A DNA stretch of 64,000 nucleotides. It comes from Capnocytophaga sputigena (GTDB lineage: Bacteria > Bacteroidota > Bacteroidia > Flavobacteriales > Flavobacteriaceae). Positions 34,940 to 43,743 of this stretch are shown in pieces; position 1 is the first letter of the stretch, and each line of letters begins with the position of its first letter. The stretch covers positions 186,001-250,000 of the forward strand of contig NZ_UAVP01000003.1 of assembly GCF_900446695.1 (NCBI RefSeq), read 5' to 3'. Both the position numbers and the translations under genes were made by a program. The notes below the pieces were generated by a model. It ran no database searches. It was not told the DNA's origin and saw only the letters and a list, made by a program, of their open reading frames with translations.

Positions 34940-35665
34940 CTATTGGAGTTCATTAAGTACGGCTACTGTATGGCAAGCTACTACGGCTGCTGTTTCGGTA
35001 CGCAAACGCGTATCACCCAATGATATAGGCACAAACGCCTGTTGTAAAGCGGTGTTGAGTTCAGTTGTTGAGAAATCACCTTCAGGACCTATTAGTACTG
35101 TGATACGCTCAGGGAACGGAGTGAGTGTTCGTGAGAACAACCGCTTCTCATTTTCGTAACAATGGGCTATATATTTAGCTGAAGTATCTGTCTTCATCGC
35201 TTTAAAAAACTGACTTGAAGCAATAGGAGCATTGAGTTTAGGCAAATAACATTGCAGCGATTGTTTCATCGCCGAAAGAAGTATCTTCTCAAAACGCTCT
35301 ACTTTAATAGTCGTACGCTCAGAATGTTCACAAATAATAGGTGTAATTTCATCTACCCCTATTTCAGTAGCTTTCTCTAAAAACCATTCATAACGTTCAT
35401 TCATTTTGGTAGGAGCTACTACCAAGTGTAAATAATAAGAACGCGGTGATTGGGTAGTGCATTTCAGTATTCTTACTTCGCATTGTTTAGGAGACGCAAA
35501 ATCTAATTGTGCTTCAAAAAGTTGCCCCTTACCATTAGTAATATGTAACACATCACCCACTTTTTTGCGCAATACCTTTACTATATGCTGACTTTCTTCC
35601 TTATCAAAAAAGCAATTTGTACTATCTAATTGCAGTGCTGGGTGATAAAATAATTGTATACTCAT
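34940..35665 (-). CDS. rsmE: 16S rRNA m3U1498 methyltransferase
   Basis: RsmE is a SPOUT methyltransferase that methylates U1498 in 16S rRNA using SAM. The 241-residue protein has the N-terminal PUA-like domain with KEESQHIVKVLRKKVGD (about 21-37). The C-terminal SPOUT knot has YEWFLEKATEIGVDEITPI, VLIGPEGDFS and LGDTRLRTETAAV (about 213-226). Length and motifs are normal. The -7 box TATCTTTG lies about 40 bases upstream on the minus strand. Confidence 0.95.
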   Translation of the reverse strand: MSIQLFYHPALQLDSTNCFFDKEESQHIVKVLRKKVGDVLHITNGKGQLFEAQLDFASPKQCEVRILKCTTQSPRSYYLHLVVAPTKMNERYEWFLEKATEIGVDEITPIICEHSERTTIKVERFEKILLSAMKQSLQCYLPKLNAPIASSQFFKAMKTDTSAKYIAHCYENEKRLFSRTLTPFPERITVLIGPEGDFSTTELNTALQQAFVPISLGDTRLRTETAAVVACHTVAVLNELQ

Positions 35666-35704
35666 AGTTTAATTTTCTTAGAAATAATAACCTTTTTTAG
35701 AGGG

Positions 35705-35712
35705 CAAAGATA
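35705..35712 (-). promoter_or_regulatory. rsmE -7 box
   Basis: The minus strand reads TATCTTTG followed by CC, matching TAnnTTTG, 39 bases before the rsmE ATG. Confidence 0.45.
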
Positions 35713-35742
35713 CTACAAATTAAAAAAAAATACGTTTTTTAT

Positions 35743-35772
35743 TTTGTAATTATAAAATTTAACTTACTTTCG
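35743..35772 (+). promoter_or_regulatory. Probable promoter of the acidic-tail protein gene
   Basis: TTTG (35743-35746) and TACTTTCG (35765-35772, one mismatch in the final TTTG) are 18 bases apart and 22 bases before the ATG at 35795. Confidence 0.4.
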
Positions 35773-35794
35773 CCCCGTGAAAAGTAATATTAAT

Positions 35795-36097
35795 ATGAAA
35801 CGCGTAATAGTAGACTACAACAAACTAACCAATGAGATTCTCTCTATGTTAGTAGAAAAATACCCAGATGGGTATACTGATGCAGATGTAATTCGTTTTA
35901 AAAACGCCAAAAATGAGACCGTTGATGCCTTAGAAGTACGCACCGAGGACACTATCTATTTAGTGAAAGTAAGTACTCGTTTAGCCGATACAATGGAAAA
36001 CTTCGACGAGGACGACGACTTTATGAACAATAATGACGATGAAATAGGGGTAGGCGGTTTAGACATCCCCGACGATTCTTCATTAGACGACGAATAA
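35795..36097 (+). CDS. Conserved acidic-tail protein, flavobacterial
   Basis: A 100-residue cytoplasmic protein with a compact N-terminal domain (MKRVIVDYNKLTNEILSMLV, then DALEVRTEDTIYLVKVS) and a strongly acidic tail from about residue 62 (NFDEDDDFM onward). It belongs to a conserved flavobacterial family of unknown role. I recall relatives mislabelled as DNA primase, but no primase motif is present. A GTG at 35777 would extend it by six residues, but it lies too close to the predicted promoter. It precedes bshC by 15 bases. Confidence 0.78.
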   Translation: MKRVIVDYNKLTNEILSMLVEKYPDGYTDADVIRFKNAKNETVDALEVRTEDTIYLVKVSTRLADTMENFDEDDDFMNNNDDEIGVGGLDIPDDSSLDDE

Positions 36098-36112
36098 AAA
36101 CACTTCAAGCGT

Positions 36113-37714
36113 ATGATTTCCGCTTATATTCCTTACTCCAATATTCGGTTTTTCTCTACGCTCATCACTGATTATGTAGATGAGCAAGAAAAACTACGCC
36201 CTTTCTACAATCACTTTCCTTCAATAACAGAATTTGAAAAGCAAATAACTGAAAAAGAAGCTGATTTTAGTCAAGAAAAACGCAATGTTTTAGTAAGTAG
36301 CTTAAAAACACAATACGCCGAGCTAAAAACGACCCCTAAAGTACTCAAAAATATAGAACTTTTAGCTCAGAGTAATACGTTCACAGTTACTACAGGACAT
36401 CAGTTGAGTCTTTTTACAGGGCATCTTTATTTTATTTTCAAGATAATTTCAGTAATTAATACTGTTAGACAGCTCACTGAAAAGTACCCCAATAAACATT
36501 TTGTTCCTGTGTATTGGATGGCTACAGAAGACCACGATTTTGAGGAAATCAACCATTTTCACCTCAGCAATCGCACCATCTGTTGGAATAGCGACCAAAC
36601 AGGAGCAACGGGCAACTTTTCCACCAATACACTCAAAGCGGTATTTCAAACGTTTGACAGAGCAATAGGATTGGGTAAAAATGCAGATGAATTGCGAGCT
36701 CTCTTCCGCGATAGTTATCTAAAAAACAATAATTTAGCTGAAGCTACTCGCTATTTAGTAAATGCCCTATTTGAAGATTATGGAGTGGTGGTAATCGATG
36801 GTAACGACAAAGCTTTAAAAAAGGAATTTATCCCCTATATAAGCAATGATTTGTTACACAGTGTTGCTCATCGTGAAGTAACTAAAAGTATTGAGGCTTT
36901 ACAAAAGGTGAATAGCACTTATCCTGTGCAAGTAAACCCACGTGAGGTGAATATGTTCTACCTCACCCCTAACGGCAGACACCGCATCATACGTACCACC
37001 GAAGTTTTTGAAGTACATGATACAAATATTCGCTTCTCTAAAGAAGCTATTTTAGAAGAACTCAATACCTATCCTGAACGATTTTCTCCTAACGTTATCT
37101 TGCGCCCTTTGTATCAAGAGGTGATATTGCCTAATTTGGCTTATATAGGCGGTGGTGGAGAAATAGCTTATTGGTTAGAATTAAAAGGATTTTTTAATAA
37201 GGAAAAAGTACCCTTCCCCATACTGATGTTGCGCAATTCGGCAATCCTCGTTTCACAACGACAAGCTGAGAAAATTGAAAAACTACAGCTTTCTCTAAAC
37301 GATTTATTCTTAAAACCAGAAGAGTTAAAGAATAAAAAAGTACGACAACTCAGTGAATTTCCTATAGATTTTACTCCTGAAAAGGAATTACTCCAAAAGC
37401 AATTCAATCATCTATATCAATTAGCTGAACGTACTGACATTACCTTTAAGAATGCCGTAAAAGCCCAAGAAGTCCGACAGTTAAAAGGTTTAGAAAAACT
37501 TGAAAAACGACTTTTAAAAGCCCAAAAAAGGAAGTTTAGTGAGGAATTAGAGCGCACTACTATTTTGCAAAGCGAACTATTCCCTAATAACATCTTACAA
37601 GAACGCTTTGCTAACTTCACCGATTTCTATTTGCTGAAAGGTAAGGAATTCATCCCTGAATTAGTGAAAGACTTCAATCCCTTTGATTTTAGATTTGTAG
37701 TCATACAATACTAA
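36113..37714 (+). CDS. bshC: Bacillithiol biosynthesis cysteine-adding enzyme BshC
   Basis: BshC is thought to add cysteine to glucosaminyl-malate in the last step of bacillithiol synthesis. The 533-residue protein shows TTGHQLSLFTGHLYFIFKI (about 94-112), PVYWMATEDHDFEEINHF (about 131-148), and a long C-terminal helical coiled coil followed by NILQERFANFTDFY. These match the family in sequence and length. BshA and BshB are not in the window. It is followed by a strong terminator. Confidence 0.92.
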   Translation: MISAYIPYSNIRFFSTLITDYVDEQEKLRPFYNHFPSITEFEKQITEKEADFSQEKRNVLVSSLKTQYAELKTTPKVLKNIELLAQSNTFTVTTGHQLSLFTGHLYFIFKIISVINTVRQLTEKYPNKHFVPVYWMATEDHDFEEINHFHLSNRTICWNSDQTGATGNFSTNTLKAVFQTFDRAIGLGKNADELRALFRDSYLKNNNLAEATRYLVNALFEDYGVVVIDGNDKALKKEFIPYISNDLLHSVAHREVTKSIEALQKVNSTYPVQVNPREVNMFYLTPNGRHRIIRTTEVFEVHDTNIRFSKEAILEELNTYPERFSPNVILRPLYQEVILPNLAYIGGGGEIAYWLELKGFFNKEKVPFPILMLRNSAILVSQRQAEKIEKLQLSLNDLFLKPEELKNKKVRQLSEFPIDFTPEKELLQKQFNHLYQLAERTDITFKNAVKAQEVRQLKGLEKLEKRLLKAQKRKFSEELERTTILQSELFPNNILQERFANFTDFYLLKGKEFIPELVKDFNPFDFRFVVIQY

Positions 37715-38132
37715 CGATACGAAAAAGACGCTCTTTAGCGTCTTTTTTTTGTTATAAATAGGCATAAAAAAAGCTCCCTAATTTCTTAGAGAGCCTTTTT
37801 CACAATGCATATAAATACTACTACTAACTCCAAAATGAAGAAAATTTTTCCAGTTTAGAAAAATGTTATTTTATTACCATTGAGTAATAAAGTCTTTTTC
37901 ACAAGATTTGTTTTAATGAGTATCACACTTAAGGTGATGATGTTTAATTTAGCATTTTTCTGTTTAGTATATAGAAAAATCTGTGCCAAACTTCCTGTTT
38001 AATTCATTAAACTATTCAATACACTGATTATCAATAACTAAAATAAAAATCAACCATAATATTTATTTCAATAACCTATAATAAAACGTGTAATTACACA
38101 CTTTTAAATGTATAGTTGCACACTTTATTACA
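37715..38132. other. 418-base intergenic region without a gene
   Basis: A very AT-rich gap between two convergent genes. It holds the bshC terminator and a second imperfect hairpin with a T-run (37766-37800). A perfect 12-base palindrome GTGTAATTACAC (38088-38099) is followed by two copies of a TTRCACACTTT repeat. No convincing ORF longer than a few codons was seen. A small RNA or a decayed gene is possible. Confidence 0.5.
37724..37750 (+). terminator. bshC terminator
   Basis: AAAGACGCT (37724-37732) pairs perfectly with AGCGTCTTT (37737-37745) across a CTTT loop, followed by a T-run. Confidence 0.9.
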
Positions 38133-38756
38133 CTATACTATTACTTTCGCCAAATAGTCTTGGGTATTAGGTCCTTCGTGGAACAATAAATCCAATATTG
38201 ATAAGTTAGGAATAAACCCATATTTATCTGAGAATATTTGATGATAGGAAGGCATTGTTATAGGGTATTCTTTTTTAGCGCTACTTAAAAAGCGATAGTC
38301 TTTTACTTCTTGAGGCTCGGCTTCATACCCTTTTGTTTTATCAAAATTGATATGTACCAAGAGGCACGCTAAAATAGTTTCAATAGTATCAAGATTTACA
38401 TCGAGCAAATAAGTGTATTGTTTTTCAAAAATACGTGCCAAATCGTCCTCGTAATACTCAAAATAAGGTGAAGTGCGATAGGCAGTTTCTAAGCTCTTCC
38501 AATGCAATCGTTGCCAAGGAAAATTATTTTCTACCTTTACATCTTTAAACAGCTGTCTGCCAGTATCCCCTCCTACGTGTTTGATAGGTAAATTAAGGGC
38601 TTGTTTACCATTCGCACCATAAATATAAGCCCTATTGCGCAAAGTTTGCTTCTGATAATTATCCGAAACTTCTAATACACAAGGGTTGTTCAATATCAAA
38701 TGAAATTGAGCTATTGAAGGAAAATAAGTGGGGTGCAATAATACTTGTGTTACCAT
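38133..38756 (-). CDS. WbqC-like family protein
   Basis: A 207-residue protein of the WbqC-like family, recognisable from LLHPTYFPSIAQFHLIL near the N-terminus, NRAYIYGANGKQALNLPI (about 42-59) and the WQRLHWKSLETAYRTSPYFEYY segment (about 81-102). Members are found in surface-polysaccharide clusters and, in flavobacteria, next to lepB. The biochemical role is unclear; an acyl- or sugar-modifying function has been suggested. It follows lepB directly (no gap), so translational coupling is likely. Confidence 0.85.
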   Translation of the reverse strand: MVTQVLLHPTYFPSIAQFHLILNNPCVLEVSDNYQKQTLRNRAYIYGANGKQALNLPIKHVGGDTGRQLFKDVKVENNFPWQRLHWKSLETAYRTSPYFEYYEDDLARIFEKQYTYLLDVNLDTIETILACLLVHINFDKTKGYEAEPQEVKDYRFLSSAKKEYPITMPSYHQIFSDKYGFIPNLSILDLLFHEGPNTQDYLAKVIV

Positions 38757-40310
38757 TTATTCTTTTTCTTTTTTCTTTTTCAGCAAACTATAAGCTAACC
38801 ACAAACCGAGCAAAGCAAACACGATATAACGATACGATACGGGCTCTCCATCACCATTCACAGTGGTGAACAGACGATTCCAACGTATTTTCTTAAAGCC
38901 TGAAGCGTTTTGGTCTAAACTCATCCAAACGAGTACTGGTTTTCCTAATACGTGATCTTCAGGTACAAAACCCCAAAAACGGCTATCTTCAGAATTATGA
39001 CGATTATCACCCATCATCCAATAATAGTCTTGTTTAAAGGTATAGCTATTAGCTTTTTGTCCGTTGATATAAATCTCATTACCTTTTACTTCCAATTGGT
39101 TGTGTTCATACACGCTGATAATGCGTTTATACAAAGGTAAATTCTCAATAGTAAGTATTACACTTTTTCCTTTAGCAGGGATGGTAATGGGACCATAATT
39201 ATCCTCATTCCAAGGGAATGCAGGACTATGAGGGAAGATAGCCTTATTGTACACTCCCGCCTTATTCACATTGCGAGTTACAGATACAATATTAGGATTA
39301 GCAGCTAATGCTTTTGCCACATCGTCAGTAAGAGAAGAAAAAATATAGGTATCGTTATTGATAGGATAAGCACGATCGGTCACACCAAATTGTTGGTACA
39401 TAGCACTCCATACTTCTTCTATAGAGTTAAACAAATTAGGCTGTGTCACCACTATATACGATGTTTGTAGTTTAGCACGTACAGGGTAAATTTCTTTTTT
39501 GCCATTGATCCATACATCACCATCTTTTATCTCAAGTACATCACCTGGGATAGCTACCGTGCGTTTCACATAGTTTGATTTCTTATCAATAGGTTTATCA
39601 ACGTGAATACCCGAATTATCGCGGAAGTATCTTACCGTATCAGTAGGCCAGTTAAATACTGTAATATCATTTCGTTGTACTTTTTGCAAAGCAGGCAAAC
39701 GCAAATAAGGTAATTGTGGTGTTTTGATGTATGATTTTGTACCTATTATAGGAATAGAATCGTGTACCATAGGTAATGATAAAGGCGTCATAGGCACACG
39801 CACTCCGTAATGGAACTTGCTCACAAAGAGGAAATCACCTACTAACAGTGTTTTTTCTAGGGAAGAAGTAGGAATCATATAAGGCTGTATGAAATAGGTG
39901 TGAATACCCGAAGCTGCTACCACAGCAAAGAGTACAGCACTTACCCACGATGATACGTTTTTCTTGATTACCTCTACATCCTTACCTACATATTGTGTAG
40001 AGGGCAAATAAGTTACGTAGGCAGCAAACAAGCCTAAAGTCACTATCGAAAGCAAGGTATAGCGTTTTTTGCGATAGTTAAACACGTGTAACCATTCGTA
40101 GGTCATCACTACTACCATAATATTGCTTATTACAGGTAAGTACAACAAGAAGACCCACCACCACGGACGTGAGATGATACGCAAAAAAATGACAGTATTA
40201 TAAAAAGGCACAAAGGCTTGCCACGCTCTGTAACCTGCTTTTTCATAACCTTTCCAAAAAAATAGCCCATTGATGAGTTGAGCAATAATTAAAATGTATA
40301 AATATACCAT
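38757..40310 (-). CDS. lepB: Signal peptidase I (long flavobacterial type)
   Basis: LepB cleaves signal peptides at the outer face of the inner membrane with a Ser-Lys dyad. The 517-residue protein has three N-terminal membrane helices (about 1-115, a DUF5684-type region) and a fourth at about 125-142. The catalytic Ser is S150 in IPTSSLEKTLL and the catalytic Lys is K249 in YVKRTVAIPGD. The box E motif MMGDNRHNSEDSRFWGFVP (about 435-453) and a C-terminal membrane helix (about 490-508) are also visible. It is far longer than E. coli LepB because of a large insertion between boxes D and E, typical of the lineage. Confidence 0.95.
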   Translation of the reverse strand: MVYLYILIIAQLINGLFFWKGYEKAGYRAWQAFVPFYNTVIFLRIISRPWWWVFLLYLPVISNIMVVVMTYEWLHVFNYRKKRYTLLSIVTLGLFAAYVTYLPSTQYVGKDVEVIKKNVSSWVSAVLFAVVAASGIHTYFIQPYMIPTSSLEKTLLVGDFLFVSKFHYGVRVPMTPLSLPMVHDSIPIIGTKSYIKTPQLPYLRLPALQKVQRNDITVFNWPTDTVRYFRDNSGIHVDKPIDKKSNYVKRTVAIPGDVLEIKDGDVWINGKKEIYPVRAKLQTSYIVVTQPNLFNSIEEVWSAMYQQFGVTDRAYPINNDTYIFSSLTDDVAKALAANPNIVSVTRNVNKAGVYNKAIFPHSPAFPWNEDNYGPITIPAKGKSVILTIENLPLYKRIISVYEHNQLEVKGNEIYINGQKANSYTFKQDYYWMMGDNRHNSEDSRFWGFVPEDHVLGKPVLVWMSLDQNASGFKKIRWNRLFTTVNGDGEPVSYRYIVFALLGLWLAYSLLKKKKEKE

Positions 40311-40312
40311 CT

Positions 40313-41137
40313 TTAATTGTTTTTATTAATTGTTAATTGTTTTAAGAAAGCCGCTACTCCATCTTTAGTATGATGTAGTGTTATATGTTTGGCAACTGCT
40401 TTCACTTCTTCGTGTGCATTATCCACTGCGACTCCACAACCTACTCCTTTTAGCATTTCTAAATCGTTGTAGTTATCACCAAAAGCAATTGCTTCACTTA
40501 GTGGCAAATGATATATTTCATCTAAAACTACCTTCACACCTGTGAGTTTAGAAATACTTATATCCGATACTTCTATATAAGTTTCTTTTGCACGATAAAT
40601 TTGCATTGTGTGAGCATACTTTTCATTCAATAACTGAAACATTTGGTCTATAAGAGGTTCTTCTCCCATCAACATTAGTTTATGAGCTCCATGTCCCGCT
40701 TGTTGCCATTGAGTAAGCACTTCGCGATTAGAACGCACTATAGGAGTTACTAATGTATTTCGTTCTTCTCGTTCTGCCCATTGGTCGTATTGAGGTACAT
40801 ACCACTCATCATTATAATAGAAACTAATATGTATTTGCGATGAAAACTCTTGTTCATTTAGTGTAACAAGTTCTTCTAATATCTGGAGAGAGATAGCTGC
40901 AGAGTGCAACACTTTTTCTCCATTGAGTACCAACCCACCATTATAAGCAATAAGAGGTAAGCCCATAATGCCTAAATCTTTTTGTAAGTGGTACATTTGT
41001 TTGGGCATACGTGATGACACCAAAATAAAAGGGATTTTCTCATTGAGTAGCTTCACCTCTGTAATAGTAGCTTGAGATAATGTTCGCAAACCACTCAAGA
41101 GAGTGCCATCAATATCCGAAAAGATAATTTTATACAT
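40313..41137 (-). CDS. HAD-superfamily Cof-type phosphatase
   Basis: Cof-type HAD hydrolases dephosphorylate sugar phosphates, flavin or pyridoxal phosphates. The 274-residue protein starts MYKIIFSDIDGTLLSG with the nucleophile Asp in DIDGT (about 8-12). It has the VSSRMPKQM motif II region, the C2 cap domain, and the AFGDNYNDLEML motif III/IV (about 214-225). The frame extends to 41185, but the -7 box (41178-41171) lies downstream of that point, so 41137 is the start. The C-terminus (TINKNN) derives from an AT-rich repeat. Confidence 0.9.
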   Translation of the reverse strand: MYKIIFSDIDGTLLSGLRTLSQATITEVKLLNEKIPFILVSSRMPKQMYHLQKDLGIMGLPLIAYNGGLVLNGEKVLHSAAISLQILEELVTLNEQEFSSQIHISFYYNDEWYVPQYDQWAEREERNTLVTPIVRSNREVLTQWQQAGHGAHKLMLMGEEPLIDQMFQLLNEKYAHTMQIYRAKETYIEVSDISISKLTGVKVVLDEIYHLPLSEAIAFGDNYNDLEMLKGVGCGVAVDNAHEEVKAVAKHITLHHTKDGVAAFLKQLTINKNN

Positions 41138-41170
41138 TCTTTTAGTTAAAAGTTCTGAGTTTTTAGGTTG

Positions 41171-41178
41171 CAAAGATA
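41171..41178 (-). promoter_or_regulatory. -7 box of the HAD phosphatase gene
   Basis: The minus strand reads TATCTTTG followed by C, 34 bases before the ATG at 41137. Confidence 0.5.
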
Positions 41179-41313
41179 ATACCATTTTCTCAAAGAAAAC
41201 TGGTTTATTCTAAAAAATTATTGAGTTCTTCTATTAAAGTTATTTTATTTTTATAAGGTTCTTAGTTATAGAATATTAAAGTATTGAGTAATTATACTCT
41301 ATAATCATCTTTA

Positions 41314-42018
41314 TCAATTACTTATTCCAAGTACATCACTCATTTCAAAGACGCCTTGCTTTCCTACAATCCATTCAGCTGCCAGCACAGCACCAAGAGC
41401 AAAACCATTGCGATTGTGAGCCGTATGTTTAATTTCTATAGTATCCACCTCACTGCTATAAGTGATGATGTGAGTACCAGGGGTATTATCAATGCGTTTG
41501 GCTACGATAGGAATTTCGTTTTCCCCAGCAGTATCTAAATGCCAGCCAGTTTTATCTGTCTCTGCTATGATACCTTCAGCCAAAGTAATTGCCGTACCAC
41601 TGGGTGCATCGAGTTTTTGAGTATGATGAATTTCCTCAATAGCTACCTCATACTCCTTAAGTCCTAACATTAGTTTAGCTAAAGTTTTATTGAGAGCAAA
41701 AAACACATTCACCCCTATACTGAAATTAGATGCATACAAAAAAGCGGTTTGTTGTGCTTTACACAATGCCACCGCCTCGTTATATTGGGATAACCACCCT
41801 GTAGTACCTGCTACTACAGGCACTTTATATGTCAAACTATTGCTAATATTTGCAAAAGCACTATTGGGTGTGCTGAACTCTATAGCCACATCGGCTATAG
41901 TAATGTCGTAAGGTGTTTCGGCATTATCTATTTTCAAAACAATCTCGTGACCACGCGCAACAGCTATTTGTTCAATAGTCTTGCCCATTTTACCATATCC
42001 TAATAAAGCAATCTTCAT
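41314..42018 (-). CDS. dapB: 4-Hydroxy-tetrahydrodipicolinate reductase
   Basis: DapB reduces the DapA product with NAD(P)H in lysine and diaminopimelate synthesis. The 234-residue protein has the N-terminal nucleotide fold LLGYGKMGKTIE (about 4-15), EFSTPNSAFANI, VAGTTGWL, and the catalytic EIHHTQKLDAPSGTA motif (about 128-142). Length is slightly short but usual for flavobacteria. It follows the NlpC/P60-like gene on the same strand with a 45-base gap. Confidence 0.95.
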   Translation of the reverse strand: MKIALLGYGKMGKTIEQIAVARGHEIVLKIDNAETPYDITIADVAIEFSTPNSAFANISNSLTYKVPVVAGTTGWLSQYNEAVALCKAQQTAFLYASNFSIGVNVFFALNKTLAKLMLGLKEYEVAIEEIHHTQKLDAPSGTAITLAEGIIAETDKTGWHLDTAGENEIPIVAKRIDNTPGTHIITYSSEVDTIEIKHTAHNRNGFALGAVLAAEWIVGKQGVFEMSDVLGISN

Positions 42019-42063
42019 AGAATTAACATTTTATAATTAATATTTCACCTTCTTGAATTATAG

Positions 42064-42828
42064 TTACTTAAAAACAATTCTTTTTAAAAGTCGCAACTGA
42101 TGTGTGTAATTTCTGAGTTCATCATTAAAAATCCCAATATGATCCAAACGATCAATTCGCACTTTCCCAAAAGAATGAATAATTTTATTATCGCCTAACA
42201 GAATTCCTACGTGGATGATATTTCCTTCTTCATCATCAAAAAAAGCCAAATCGCCTGCCTCACATTCTTCTATGAAACTAATGAGTTCGCCGTATTTCGC
42301 TTGTTTCTCAGCAGTGCGAGGTAGATGTATATTGTTGAGTTTAAACACCATTTGTACCAAACCAGAAGCATCTATGCCAAAAGGAGTTTTTCCTCCTGCC
42401 AAAAAAGGAACATTGAGATATTCTAAAGCGGTGGAAACTACCCCTTGATGAGGAGTTCTTTGGGTAGATTGAGAAGTGTGTAAAAGATGATTATGAGAGA
42501 AAGTCGCCCCTTTGGGTATGTGCAAAAAGAGATCATCTCCTGTTTTCAAACGGAGTTTAGTAAGCCATCGATGTGCGTATTTCTCTTTCTTCTTAAGACA
42601 TTTTTTGTAGTCCTTATCCGAAATTTCTGTAAACTGACTGTTATCTACCCAGCCTTCTACATTGTCGAATAACAAGCGCACATAGCTCCAATGTTCTTCT
42701 TTATCAATCACTTGTAGCAATTCACCGAATAGTAATTGCGTAATCATCTCGGCTCCTTCAAGGGGCTCTAAGCGTACTGGAACAACGCTCAAATGGCATA
42801 TTCCATAAGGGGTTTCTAATATTTTCAT
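42064..42828 (-). CDS. NlpC/P60-family protein with catalytic Cys replaced by Ala
   Basis: A 254-residue protein with an N-terminal SH3-like domain (about 1-75) and a C-terminal NlpC/P60 domain. Family members cleave gamma-D-Glu-diamino acid bonds in cell-wall peptides with a Cys in a DCSG motif. Here the motif reads GIDASGLVQ, with Ala154 encoded by GCT, so the nucleophile is missing, while the expected histidines (H206 in IIHVGI, H218 in IIHSFG) remain. The rest of the domain is well preserved, pointing to a binding or regulatory role. The start at 42828 fits the family; ATG 42834 is also possible. No signal peptide. Confidence 0.85.
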   Translation of the reverse strand: MKILETPYGICHLSVVPVRLEPLEGAEMITQLLFGELLQVIDKEEHWSYVRLLFDNVEGWVDNSQFTEISDKDYKKCLKKKEKYAHRWLTKLRLKTGDDLFLHIPKGATFSHNHLLHTSQSTQRTPHQGVVSTALEYLNVPFLAGGKTPFGIDASGLVQMVFKLNNIHLPRTAEKQAKYGELISFIEECEAGDLAFFDDEEGNIIHVGILLGDNKIIHSFGKVRIDRLDHIGIFNDELRNYTHQLRLLKRIVFK

Positions 42829-42842
42829 ACTCATCACGCGCG

Positions 42843-42873
42843 CAAAGGTACGAATAATTTGTCAATTAGCAAA
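42843..42873 (-). promoter_or_regulatory. Promoter of the NlpC/P60-like gene
   Basis: On the minus strand TTTG (42873-42870), 19 bases, TACCTTTG (42850-42843). It is very close to the start codons, implying a short or absent leader. Confidence 0.55.
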
Positions 42874-42980
42874 TTAGCAAACTATAGAATTAGTAAATAT
42901 GATGATTCTACTACAAGAGTTCACCTTCTCTATCAAATATACTATTTAAGTTAAAATACACAATTAACAAAAATTTAACA

Positions 42981-42996
42981 TTAACCATTTGGTTAA
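42981..42996. promoter_or_regulatory. TetR operator 1, over the tetR -33 element
   Basis: TTAACCATTTGGTTAA has perfect TTAACC/GGTTAA arms. It contains the TTTG that serves as the -33 element of the tetR promoter. Its reverse complement matches operator 2 at 43697-43712 in 15 of 16 bases. Confidence 0.75.
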
Positions 42997-43019
42997 TACA
43001 AATGTTTAACTTACCTTTG
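42988..43019 (+). promoter_or_regulatory. tetR promoter
   Basis: TTTG (42988-42991), 20-base spacer, TACCTTTG (43012-43019), 20 bases before the ATG. The -33 lies inside operator 1. Confidence 0.65.
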
Positions 43020-43038
43020 CCCCCGAAATCAAACAACA

Positions 43039-43668
43039 ATGAGTAACACTAAAGACACATCCACTGAAGATCGCATCAAAGTTGCTGCCCGCAAAGTCTT
43101 TCACCAGAAGGGCTATGCAGGCACTCGCACCCGCGACATTGCCGAGGAAGCAGGTATCAATCACGCGATGCTCAACTATTATTTCCGCAGTAAAGAAAAG
43201 CTCTTTGAGATTGTAATGATGGAAACAATGGGGCAATTCTTTAAAGGTGTAGGTGTTATCCTCAATGATGAAAGTACCTCTTTAGAGGAGAAAATAGAGC
43301 AAGTTGTGGCTAACTATATTGATTTGCTCTTGGAAGAACCTGACCTGCCAACCTTTATACTCAACGAGGTGCGTCCTAATCCGCAATTCTTTGTAGAGCA
43401 AAGTCCTATAAGAGAAGTACTTACTAACTCGGCGCTCACCCGTCAATACGCTGAAGCTGTAGCCCGCGGCGAAATCAGCGAGCCTAATTTAATGCACGCT
43501 ATCCTTAACGTCATTGGACTGGTGATATTCCCTTTTGTTGCCAAGCCTATATTAAGTGCAATTACTAACCTACCTGAGGAACAGTATAAAGCCTTAATGC
43601 TTCAGCGCAAAACCCTTATCCCACAATGGATTAAAGCGATATTGTTCCTCCCAAATAGGACTGAATAA
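43039..43668 (+). CDS. TetR/AcrR-family repressor (CecR-like)
   Basis: A 209-residue repressor with an N-terminal helix-turn-helix: DRIKVAARKVFHQKGYAGTRTRDIAEEAGINHAMLNYYFRSKE spans about residues 11-54. The ligand-binding half is helical and ends in a hydrophobic region. It stands at the head of a TolC-adaptor-ABC exporter cluster, like CecR (YbiH) before YbhGFSR in enterobacteria. Two matching palindromes (42981-42996 and 43697-43712) suggest it represses itself and the exporter genes. The inducer is unknown. Confidence 0.92.
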   Translation: MSNTKDTSTEDRIKVAARKVFHQKGYAGTRTRDIAEEAGINHAMLNYYFRSKEKLFEIVMMETMGQFFKGVGVILNDESTSLEEKIEQVVANYIDLLLEEPDLPTFILNEVRPNPQFFVEQSPIREVLTNSALTRQYAEAVARGEISEPNLMHAILNVIGLVIFPFVAKPILSAITNLPEEQYKALMLQRKTLIPQWIKAILFLPNRTE

Positions 43669-43696
43669 AGAGGAGATATATTTTTTTATCTATACC

Positions 43697-43712
43697 CTAA
43701 CCAAATGGTTAA
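43697..43712. promoter_or_regulatory. TetR operator 2, before the exporter genes
   Basis: CTAACCAAATGGTTAA is the near-exact inverse copy of operator 1. It sits 32 bases before the tolC-like ATG, between tetR and the exporter genes. Confidence 0.7.
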
Positions 43713-43743
43713 ACACACTGTATAACGTAAACAACATCTATAT

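Noticed and set aside
41138-41185. Longer start for the HAD phosphatase
   Set aside because: The -7 box at 41178-41171 lies within this extension, and the family N-terminus begins at the Met of MYKIIFSDIDGT.
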